NCBI GenBank assembly: GCA_009602735.1
Contig: WELA01009477.1
Location: 282,024-316,837 of the forward strand
Origin: Mesotaenium endlicherianum
Taxonomy: Eukaryota > Streptophyta > Zygnematophyceae > Zygnematales > Mesotaeniaceae
Length of the DNA: 34,814 bases
Direction of reading: 5' to 3'
Both the position numbers and the translations under genes were made by a program. Under the pieces are notes generated by a model. The model did not search any database, was not told the DNA's origin, and saw only the letters and a program-made list of their open reading frames with translations. Positions within the stretch are counted from its first letter, which is position 1. Every line of letters begins with the position of its first letter. This document shows, piece after piece, positions 1-9,013 of the stretch.

Positions 1-1625
1 ACCTTGGCAAATCCTTCAATGAAACGTCGATAATAATTTGCCATGCCGAGGAAACTCCTGAGTTGATGAATATCAGCAGGTACCGGCCAATCTTTGACTG
101 CTTGCACCTTCTTCTGCTCCACCTTGACTCCTTCAGCCCCCACTATGTGTCCAAGAAACTCGACTTTCTTGAGACAGAAGTCGCACTTGCTCATCTTCCC
201 ATACAGCTTTTGATCTCTCAAGACCTCCAACACCTTCCTCAGATGCTCCACATGCTCTTCCAAGGTCTTCAAATGGATCAGGATGTTGTCCAAAATTACC
301 ACCACAAACTGGTCCAAATAGGGTCTGAAGATACTATTCATGAGTTCCATAAATCTAGCAGGTGCATTAGTCAATCCAAAAGGCATGACTGTGAACTCGA
401 ACAAACCATAGCGAGTTCTGAAAGCAGTCTTCTCAACATCCCCTTCCGCAATCCATACCTGGTGATAGCCACTCCTCAAATCGAACTTTGAGAAATACTT
501 CGCCCCAACAAGCCTGTCAATCAACTCGTCCACTCGTGGAAGTGGGTACCTGTTCTTGATGGGAACCTTGTTCAGCGCCCGGTGGTCGATACACATCCTC
601 ATAGTCCCATCCTTCTTCTTCACAAATAAGACTGGCGCTGCAAATGGAGACACGCTGGGTCGGATGAATCCCTTCTCCAACAACTCTGTCAGCTGCTTCT
701 TCAACTCGTCCAACTCCGCAAACGATTGACGATAGGCGGGTCTCACTGGTGGCTTGCTCCCTGGTTCCAACTCAATCTTGTGCTCCATAGCTCTCTGTGG
801 AGGTAATCCTGCAGGTAGCTCCTCAGGAAATACGCACTTGAACTCCTCCAACAGCGCCTTAATTTGGGCAGGCATCTCAGCAGGCTTCTTCTCTTGAGCA
901 GTTGGGCTCTGCTCCTTCTGAGCAAGGGGATCAGACACCACTACTTGCTCCTCCGGCGATGTACATTCGCCCAGGCTGTTAGGATTCACGCTTGCTCCAT
1001 CTGATGACCTGGCCAGGGCCACCGAAACAAGGTACATCTCCTTCACCTGATTCGCCCTGCATAGCTTCTTAACTTGCAGGCTCGACAGAAGACAGTTACT
1101 TGTGGTCGTATCTACCTCCACCTGTTTCGCTGTCTCCATTCGACCATCACGCCCTTGGACTTTCACTTGTCCTGTGCTCCAGTGCACTTGAGGGTTGGCT
1201 TTCCTCAGCCATGGTCGGCCAAATATCACCTCATGGTGACCCAACTCTGCCTGCTCCATAACTTCAGTACTCTGGTGCCCCGCTACTTCCACGTGAATAG
1301 CTTCCGTAGGTGCACCACACTTGAGTCTCTGCCCATTCGCCAAAATTGCCTCCTTAGGCTCATAATGCTTTCGCACAGGGATTCGCCACTCTTTCACCAG
1401 CTTCTTGTGCACAAAATTTGCACTTGCGCCACTATCGACCATACACTTCGCATTATTGCCGTCGACCACTCCTTCCACGATGATAGGCTTGTCAACGTCT
1501 CGTCCTTTGCTTCTCGGCAGGCTCCTGGGGATAACCTCCTTGTGAGTTCTCGTCTTCACGCCAGTAGACCCCCAGAACGGCTTACTGGCGTCCTCCTTTT
1601 TCTTGCTGTTGAGGTTGCTTCGCCT
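1..1625 (-). CDS. Element A pol polyprotein (protease, reverse transcriptase), partial
   Basis: One reading frame stays open on the minus strand from 1625 to the left edge. In order it encodes an aspartic protease with DSGA at 1425-1436 and a distal hydrophobic motif IFGRPWL, a linker, and a gypsy-type reverse transcriptase ([33 protein letters not shown]). The RT ends in the [14 protein letters not shown] connection motif at the edge. The frame starts as an overlap with the end of gag, offset +1 relative to gag, so it would need frameshifting or an indel repair. The catalytic RT box, normally (F/I)(L/I)DD, reads ILDN: Asp at 288-290 and Asn at 285-287. That second Asp binds metal, so the enzyme should be inactive although the frame is open. 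The plus-strand ORFs over this stretch are shadows. Confidence 0.85.
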
Positions 1626-2612
1626 TCACATGACAGTCTTGAGCCAGATGTCCAAGCTTGCCGCAACTATAGCACGGTCCTCTCGGCTTGAAATTCTGCT
1701 GCCTGCGCTGGTACTGCACAAGTCCGAACTCCATAGGTACTGGACCTTGTCCACTCGTGCTTGGCGCTTGAGATCCAAAGTGTCGATATCCTCCAAAGTT
1801 GTGGCTGCCCCACTGCCTCTGACTATACTCCACAGCGTCGACCCTTGTTGCCAATGCCATCATTTCTCCAAGATTGGTAGGGTCCTTGAGCGCCACTTCC
1901 TTGGCCACAGTTGGCTTGAGTCCCCTCTTGAACTTGTCCATCATCTCCAACTCCTGCATGGATGGACATTGAAGTACCAGCTCGTTGAAGCGCGAAACAT
2001 ACTCTCGAACGCTTCCTCGCTGACGAAGGCGCACCAATAGATCTCGAGCGGTAGCCTCCGGTGCAATAGGTTGAAATTGCCTCTTCAAGCCTTCAAATAG
2101 CTGATCAACAGTAGCAGGAACTCCAGACAGCTGTTCTTCTTGTTCATACCAAGCTCCAGCACTCTTCTGCAGCAAAGTTATGACAAAGGCGACTTGCCTG
2201 TCGGGCGTGAGCGCAGAATACTCCATAAACTTCTTCACTCCAAAAATCCATTGATGAACAGGCGGCGATCCACGCTCTCCAGTATAAACTTCAGGCTTAG
2301 GCGCACGCATTCCTGATGCGGGTGGAATAACTGGTTGCACCATTGGGTTAACATGAATCGATGGCACAACAGGTGCAAGTGCCGAACTCGTCGAAGCGGC
2401 GTTCCCCATAACAACTCGACCATTCTCTCCACCTCTGCGCGCATATTTAGTTGAAACTAGATGTAGACTTCTCCTCCAATTGCATTTGCCATTTGCCTTA
2501 GCATCGCCTGTATCTCTTGTTGCTCTCAGGTCATTGTTGGTGCTGCCTGCTGCCCCGCGCGCTCAACTTGCTCGACATGTTCGCCTCCTCCAGCTGCCGG
2601 CTGCGACTCCAT
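1582..2612 (-). pseudogene. Element A gag (capsid plus zinc knuckle), N-terminus broken
   Basis: The 275-codon open part (2409-1582) has a retrotransposon capsid domain in its middle and a CCHC zinc knuckle near the C-terminus (CYSCGKLGHLAQDC), which binds genomic RNA in virus-like particles. The likely original start is the ATG at 2612-2610 just after the PBS (MESQPAAGGG). Reading from there meets an in-frame TGA and TAG before 2444. A frame change near 2400-2410 is then needed to enter the open part. The ATG at 2409 is therefore probably an internal codon and not the native start. The stop TAA (1584-1582) overlaps the pol frame by roughly 40 nt. Confidence 0.8.
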
Positions 2613-2630
2613 AATATAATATGCAAACTA

Positions 2631-2647
2631 GCCCAGCTCCAATACCA
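2631..2647 (-). other. Primer-binding site of element A
   Basis: On the minus strand the sequence reads TGGTATTGGAGCTGGGC, two bases after the LTR terminus CA. It matches the complement of the plant initiator tRNA-Met 3' end with four transition-type mismatches, consistent with decay. Confidence 0.65.
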
Positions 2648-2649
2648 GA

Positions 2650-3393
2650 TGAAAGGGGCAAGGTGCCCTAGTGGAAGCGTACTGATTCACGAGGAAAGGA
2701 ACTAGTTGCAATCATACTAGAAAGTGCAGTCGCATATCACTAACAAAGCTTAGGAAAAATACTCAACATTTTGAGTAGCAAGAAACTGCTCACAAATGAT
2801 GTAGGATGATAGGCCTTGTCATTACAAACCCGTAGAAATTCACAGAAGTGAAAACTGATAAGAAACAAAGAAGTTATACCTATTTTTAATTTCTTGCCTA
2901 AGTGCTCCTCTCTAGGAGGAAGCTACGGATTTTCCTAAGTGTTCGTCAAATCGTCCCTTCCAGAATATTCGTGAGTAAGCCAGATCAGTCTAATCTGATG
3001 TGTCGAGCCGAATTGACGTCCACATACATGCATCGACATTACTAGAATATTCTATCTTAGACGCGCTAGGCTAAATCGAAACTTCTAGGTAAATCGACCT
3101 AGTCGGCACTCCGCGTCAGCCGAACTTACGTGAAGGTTCGAGTTCATTCTAACGGGCCAGATCGCTCGACGCTGTCGGTCAATCCGACGGTCGCGCTCAC
3201 CGCGAATTAAGGACAGTCGTCAACCAACCTCAAAACTAAATAAACTTCAGAGATCTGTAACTCTCTCAATACTTGACCAAATTTGATGAACTTTATATCA
3301 AAATGACCACAAATATGCACTCTACTCTAATATACAATCAAAACATACTTTCATGAAATTCAAAAATGCACTTTATAAACCTATGACCTTACA
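2650..3393 (-). repeat. 5' LTR of element A
   Basis: The boundaries are inferred. The right boundary is TACA (minus-strand LTR start TGTA) at 3393, directly before the element B reading frame resumes. The left boundary is TGAAA at 2650 (minus-strand LTR end TTTCA), two bases from the PBS. The 744-bp length is close to the 720-739 bp LTRs of element C, and both share TG...CA ends and a TTTCA 3' terminus. The second LTR is off-window, so this cannot be confirmed by pairing. Confidence 0.6.
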
Positions 3394-6300
3394 CCCGTTG
3401 ACGACGACGTTCCAACCCCAATGAGTTTGAGAGGTTACCTTGGAGGAGAGAAGGTCCACATCTTGGTGGATAGTGAAGCTTAAGGCAACTTCATTGTTGC
3501 AGATTTTGCCACCAAGCACGGTATTACTATGCGAACTCTTGACCACAACGAGGAGATTATGATGCCCGACGCATTCTCCATTACCACCCCTTCCAAGAAA
3601 ACGTACCCCTTGGCACTCTCTATCAAGTCGTTTAAGGATAGAGTAGTGTTCTCCTCCATGCAGTTGGGCAAGTACGACGTCATCCTAGGGACGCCTTGGT
3701 TGACCAAGCACAATCCCCAAGTTGATTGGAGGGACGGTACTATCAAGATCAAGAATGACATCACTTCAAGAACCTGTATTATGCGCGCAATCCAAAATAT
3801 CCAGACCCGAGACCTTAAGAAGCCGGCACACGAGATACTATTGTCCGCCCTCCAACTCAAGAGATTTGTGAGGAAGGGACACGAGCTTCTTTTGGCCTTG
3901 ATCATGCCAAAAGACATCAAGAAAGACATCGAGAGTCAAGAAGACAGCCCCCTTCCCAAGGAGATACAAGAAGTCTTAGAGGACTACAACGAAGTATTCC
4001 CCCTGGGATTGCCCAAGGGCTTACCTCCGAAGAGATTCGTAGACCACAAGATAGAGTTGGAGCCCGGAAGCAAGCCCATCTCTGTGCCTACGTTCAAGAT
4101 GTCATACACGGAGCTAGACGAAGTCAAGAAGCAGATCAAGGAGCAACTGGAGCATGGCTTCATTCGACCTAGCAAGTCGCCATTTGGAGCCCCGGTGCTC
4201 TATGTCAAGAAGAAAGATGGTACCTTGAGGATGTGTGTGGACTATTGCGCCCTCAACAAGATCACCATCAAGAATTGATACCCGCTGCCGCGCATGGATG
4301 AGCTCATGGACCGGCTGGTTGGAGCCAAGTACTTCACGAAGGTGGACTTGAGAAGCGGCTACCACTAGATTTGCATCGCTGAACCTGACAAAGAGAAAAC
4401 GGCGTTCAGGACAAGATATGGACATTTTGAGTTCATGGTCCTGCCATATGGACTCACCAACGCGGCAGCAACTTTCATGACTATGATGAATACCATATTT
4501 CAGCCCATGTTGGACAGATTTTTGGTGGTATTCATCGATGACATTCTAATCTATAGCAAGACCCTTGAAGAGCATGCCAGACACTTGAAAGAAGTCCTCG
4601 AAGTATTGAAGCAAAACAAACGATTTGCAAAGGAGTCAAAGTGCGAGTTTGCCAAACAAGAAGTGGAGTTCCTAGGTCTCCACGCGACTGCTGATGGCAT
4701 CAAGATGGACCCCAAGAAGACCACGGTGTGGAGGAATGGCCAACCCCCGCGACCAAGAAAGATCTCCAATCATTCTTGGGATTTGCCAATTGGTACAAGA
4801 GATTCATCCAGAGCTTCTCGCACATAGCAGCCCCTCTCACGGATCTATTGAAGAAAGACAAACCAAATGTTTGGACGAAGAAAGAGGAGGAAGCATTCCA
4901 ACAACTGAAGCAAGGATGACGACATCCCCGGTGCTCACACTCCCAAGTCAAAACCTAGATTGGCCCTTCCACGTCGTCACCGATGCATCTTCCTATGCAA
5001 TAGGAGCAATCCTGCTTCAAGACCAAGGCAAGGGATTGCAGTCCATTGCCTACAAGTCAAGAAAGCTAAATCTAGCCGAGCAAAATTATACAAGCACGGA
5101 GCGAGAGGCATTGGCGATTGTACATGCCTTGAAGGTTTGGCGCTGCTATGTTAAAGGACGCAAGGTGCTGGTCACTACGGGCCACGAGGCGTTGAAGCAC
5201 CTCCAGACGCAAGCGTATCTCTCAAGGAGACAAGCAAGATGGAGTGGATACTTCCAACAACACATCACGATTCAGTACCTGCCCGGCAAGACAAATCCGA
5301 TTGACCCCCTCTCAAGACTGCATTTAAACGCAGTGATGATATCCATGAAGACAGATTTGGAAGCTCAATTTCCAGTCGCCTATGAAAGAGACCCTTACTA
5401 CAAGAACGGAGAAGCAGCCTTGGACCCATACAAGAAGCAAGGAGGCAATTATTGGGTGAAAAGACACGGGCCAGAGATGTGTTCCTAATGACATAGACCT
5501 CCGGCTCTTGCTTCTACGAGAAGCACACGACAACCCTCTTGGAGGACACTTATGAATCCTAAAGACCACCGGCGTTCTAGCCAGGACTTATTGCTGGCCA
5601 GGCATGTCTAAGCAAGTCAAGCAGTACTGCAAGAGCTGTGACACATGCCAAAGAGTCAACCCATAATCACAAAAGACGGGAGGACTCCTCCAATCACTAC
5701 CAATCTTCGGAAGACAATGGACGGACATCTCAATGGACCTTATCGTGGACCTGCCCGTGACACCTCAAGGCCATAATGCAATACTCACGGTGGTGGACAG
5801 AATTACCAAGATGGCTCATTTAATTCCACAACGACTAAGGCTACAGCACCACAGCTTGCAAGACTCATATTTGACAACATCTTCCGACTCCATGGACTAC
5901 CATCAAGAATTGTGTCGGATAGAGATCGAAGATTCACAAGCCATTTCTAGAAAAATCTCTTGAAGAACTTCGGTACATCGCTGGATATGTCTACTGCCTA
6001 ACATCCGCAATCAGATGGGCAAGCCGAGCGTATGAATTGTACCCCAAAGACCTCTCCAAAGGCCTACGTGTCTACTCTGGAGCAAGATTGGGACATGTAC
6101 TTGACCCCCCTGGAGTTTGCCTACAACAACACGACGCAAGCCTCTACCCAAGAGTCCCCATTCTTCCTCAACTATGGCTTCCATCCGACCACGCCGCTGA
6201 GCTTCACGGCTGGCCATGATGGAGTACCTGCAGCAACAGATTTAATGGAGACATTAGAAGCCCTTACAGCAACGAAGAAAGCTCTACAACAGGCGCAAAA

Positions 6301-6904
6301 TGCTCAAGCAAGAGTCGCAAACAGGTCCAGAAGAGAAATTACGTATAGAGTGGGTGACAACGTGTTACAATCATCCAAGAATACTCATCTAAACAACAGG
6401 CCTGTCGGCAGCAAGTTCTCTCCCAAGAATTTTGGACCCTTCAAGATTATCCAGCAAGTCAACTTCGTTGCTTTTAAGTTAGAACTTCCCCAGACTATGC
6501 ACATCGACCCCGTATTCCACGCTTCCCTCTTCAAGCCATATGTGCAACCCGACAACAAGTTCCCAGGACAAGTGACAACCCCACTAGCTCCAACAATAGT
6601 GGATGATCATTTGGAGTACGAGGTGAAAGACATATTGACTATGAGAAATTTCAAGAGAGAACAGCAATACTTGATTAAGAGAAAAGGATATCCAGATTCT
6701 CAGAATAGTTGGGTGGCGGCGCACTACCATGACAAAGTTCAGAGAAAGCTGAAACGCTTCCATGTCGCCAACTCCCATCTTGCAAAAGCCTCAAATCTCT
6801 CTACTAGAAACCTCGAAACTTCAGGGAGGCAGCCTGCCACCATCAAGAAGCAGCAGAAGACCCCTTGGAGTCAGCCTGCAAGAACCACAAAGAGGAAAAA
6901 ATGA
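3394..6904 (+). pseudogene. Element B pol polyprotein, multiply disabled
   Basis: Domains in order: protease (active-site region 3466-3483 reads DSEA then TAA instead of DSGA; distal VILGTPWL near 3690), RT (4150-4700, with intact FIDD), RNase H (4960-5310), integrase zinc finger (5515-5660), integrase core (5725-6030), GPY/F module (6420-6545) and C-terminal chromodomain (about 6616-6765). Breaks seen: TAA 3481, TGA 4276, TAG 4366, frameshifts near 4728, 4913, 5470 and 5835, a stop after the second zinc-finger His, and further TAG and TAA codons near 5950 and 6000. The RNase H TDH motif reads TGH (GGC at 5180-5182), losing a catalytic Asp. Several stops look like C-to-T decay (CGA to TGA, CAG to TAG). 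The chromodomain, which in this clade directs integration to heterochromatin, remains readable. Confidence 0.9.
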
Positions 6905-7807
6905 CATTAGACACTTTTCTCTTATCGCAGTGACAGAAAACTAAACCTGCTACTGATAGGTCTCTACATAGTTATTTCTGAAATTTTACCTGGCCGTACT
7001 CCATGCGTTTTCCTCCACCACGTGTAGGGCGCCTACCGGCGCCTTTTGTGGGAGGAAATGGGCTTTGCCCTTCTAGAGCCCAGGATGTAGGGCTTCGCCC
7101 CCTCACATTTGGGGGTGGAGATGGGCTTTGCCCATCACCAAGTACAACTGTCCAATATGGATATGTGCCCCCGGAACGGGGTCAAATCTCTAAGGTAGCA
7201 GCCGGTCATTTGGAACCCAAGTTTGCTCAATTTGAAGCACTGGTGAGCGAGATATGAAGCTCTGAGTAGAAGGGGGTCACGCTGCTGGCATTATTAGGGC
7301 AGAATCTGCCTTCTGACATTGTGCCCTCCTCTGAACTTGGAATGCTTTGAAAATCAAGGCTATGGTAGAAACCCTTACTGCGCCCATTTAAAAACTAACT
7401 TTGCAGAATCTGAAGAAGTATAGAAGGACTTATGATTTTCAAAAGTTTCTACACAGATCTGGACAAGTGCCTACTCTCTCAGCTCTCGACGACACTCCAG
7501 AATTTAGAATGCTCTCAAATTTAATGACTTGCTAGAATTCTTCGACGCGCTCCGTCTGGGAGTAAAATTGTTATTCTGGGCCAACTTGTACAATTTTCTT
7601 TATCCTCAAGGAGTAGGCTAGCCAATAAGGTCACACCACCCACAACCTTGCCTAGTCTACCTTACATGTGTAGTACCTGACTTGGCGCCTTTGACTAATC
7701 ATCTTCACATGTGTGGCATCTGACTTGAAGCTGTTGACTAGTCTGCTCCACATATGTAAGACCTGACTTGACGCGCCGAGACGTCGCTTCTTCCGTCGAG
7801 GAGGTGA
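6905..7807 (+). other. 3' untranslated region of element B
   Basis: No credible gene lies here. The stretch holds three short GGGCTT(T/C)GCCC hairpins (7060-7070, 7090-7100, 7123-7133), a GGCGCC-TACC-GGCGCC stem-loop near 7028-7044, a 43-bp tandem repeat (7664-7777) and a purine-rich tract immediately before the LTR. The 84-codon frame at 7003-7257 is made of these repeats and looks non-coding. Confidence 0.6.
7664..7777 (+). repeat. 43-bp tandem repeat, about 2.7 copies
   Basis: Units start at 7664, 7707 and 7750, exactly 43 bp apart. Each begins ACAT(G/A)TGTA or a close variant and contains CTGACTTG. The copies differ by several substitutions. The array sits about 30 bp upstream of the element B LTR. 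Confidence 0.85.
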
Positions 7808-8337
7808 TGTAGTGATTTGAGTTGTAATATATTTGTAGTGATTTGACTTATTATATATTAGTTTGCATATATTTTAATGTTTTCAAATATATTTGGAGTA
7901 GTATTGTGTGGATTCAAGTGAGAATAGGTACTCTAGTGACTTGGTTCATGTCCTTTGAACCTTCTAAGGCAATTTCGAAGTTAGAGGAAAGACCTAGAAG
8001 AACTCCACGTGGCAAAAGTCAAATGTGCCATTTTTAGGTCAAAAGGACATGTGTACATTATTCTAGAAAGAGGTGGCAAGTTTTGGGATGTGTTGGGTGC
8101 CAGCACATCAACATGCACCTTCCTCAAAATTACTTATGTAGTAAGTATATAAACAAGAGCTAGAACATAGAAAGACATTCCAGAATCACTCTTGTACGTG
8201 CCAAAATTCCAGAAATATATTAATTTTCCAGAAGCCATCTCTCTTTCAAAAAAGTATCACTTGTGTTCAGAGATCCTTGTCTTGAATAGATAAAGAATTG
8301 TATTTTACTAAGTTTTTTATCTATCTGTTTCACTACA
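7808..8337 (+). repeat. 3' LTR of element B (530 bp)
   Basis: It begins TGTAGTGATTTGAG and ends CTATCTGTTTCACTACA, with TGTAG...CTACA terminal inverted bases. It is closely related to the copy at 13534-14037. A local duplication of TGTAGTGATTTGA (7808 and about 7834) makes it longer than that copy. A TATATAAA box lies at 8146-8153, giving plus-strand transcription. No matching 5-mer flanks it (left GGTGA, right GTGGG), which fits a 3' LTR whose left neighbour is its own element interior. Confidence 0.8.
8146..8153 (+). promoter_or_regulatory. TATA box of B-family LTR
   Basis: TATATAAA is followed by ACAAGAGCTAGAAC. The same box and context occur at 13847-13854 in the solo copy. It would set the U3/R boundary for plus-strand transcription. 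Confidence 0.55.
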
Positions 8338-9013
8338 GTGGGGCCCGTGCAATGCTCGGGCGTCCCGCTTCCGCACGAGAAAGCCCTGCGCAGCCTCGGC
8401 AACGTAGTTTGCAGGGTTGTCGGGGTTTTGCGCGCAGCCAGGGTTTAAGCCCTGGCTGAGGGATGCCATGCGCGAGCCGTCAGGCGGCTTCTTGATGATC
8501 GAGTCATGCGGCCGCACGGTGTCGGGGACGCCCCCACTTGGCGGATAGTGCCGGCGCCCTTTGCCGTCTGCGCTCCTGCCGGGTCGAGCCACCTGCGCAC
8601 GCCAAGAGGCGGCGCCTAAGAGCAGCTGCCAAATGAAGCTGCCAGGCTGGCGTGCCAGGGGCGAGGAGGCCAGGTCGCCGACAGGGACCTCGCGCCGCCG
8701 TCCCTGGCGACTAACCACGGGCAACAATGACGGTGATGGGGCGTGGCGCCTCGGATGCCGTGCGCATGCCACGTGGCGCCAGCTGCTGGTTCCTGATAGT
8801 GGCAGCCAGCAGCAAGCGGCCGCGATCCTGTCGCTCCCTCGTGGGCAGATCTGCGCACGCATGCACGGTGCGCGTGCCGAGACTCGTTGCGGCCTGCGCA
8901 ACCGTCTGACGGGCTCACAGGGAGCTGCCACTTGCCGCCAGGCCGGCCATTGTCGGTCCTGCTGTCGATAGCAAGGCCGTGCAGGCCAGAGTCGTCGCCA
9001 GCGTTGGTACTGG
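8338..9013 (-). other. GC-rich region downstream of element E gag, unrecognised
   Basis: A minus-strand frame is open from 8931 to the LTR boundary at 8338 and beyond. It includes the segments GVPDTVRPHDSIIKKPPDGS and NPDNPANYVAEAAQGFLVRK. A second minus frame (9185-8616) is also open. I recognise no protease or RT motif in either. By position it should be the start of E's pol or a gag-pol linker, cut by B. Confidence 0.35.

Larger units (their letters stand above)
1..3393 (-). mobile_element. Ty3/gypsy element A, 5' part, cut by window edge
   Basis: This minus-strand LTR retrotransposon reads from right to left: 5' LTR (2650-3393), PBS (2631-2647), gag remnant (1582-2612), then pol (1625 to the edge). 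RNase H, integrase and the 3' LTR must lie left of the window. Its right end abuts sequence that reads as the protease region of plus-strand element B, so A appears to be inserted into B. The 5-bp target copy would be CCCGT at 3394-3398, but the partner copy is outside the window. Gag carries nonsense codons and pol has lost a catalytic residue, so A is not autonomous. Confidence 0.85.
3394..8337 (+). mobile_element. Ty3/gypsy chromovirus element B, 3' part
   Basis: This plus-strand element resumes where element A ends. It comprises a protease-RT-RNase H-integrase-chromodomain remnant (3394-6904), a 900-bp 3' untranslated stretch, a purine tract CGAGGAGGTGA (7797-7807) as probable PPT, and a 3' LTR (7808-8337). 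Its gag and 5' LTR should lie left of the window beyond element A. The sequence to its right is GC-rich minus-strand coding DNA of element E, so B is itself inserted in E. The expected 5-bp target copy is GTGGG at 8338-8342. Confidence 0.75.

Noticed and set aside
63..2040. Plus-strand ORFs at 63-491, 1074-1691 and 1603-2040
   Set aside because: They lie opposite the open minus-strand pol and gag frames of element A, have no domain content, and some start only at TTG.
8338..8349. PBS directly after the LTR at 8337 (TGGGGCCCGTGC), making it a 5' LTR
   Set aside because: It does not match the initiator tRNA-Met site used by the other elements, and the sequence reads as minus-strand coding DNA of element E.
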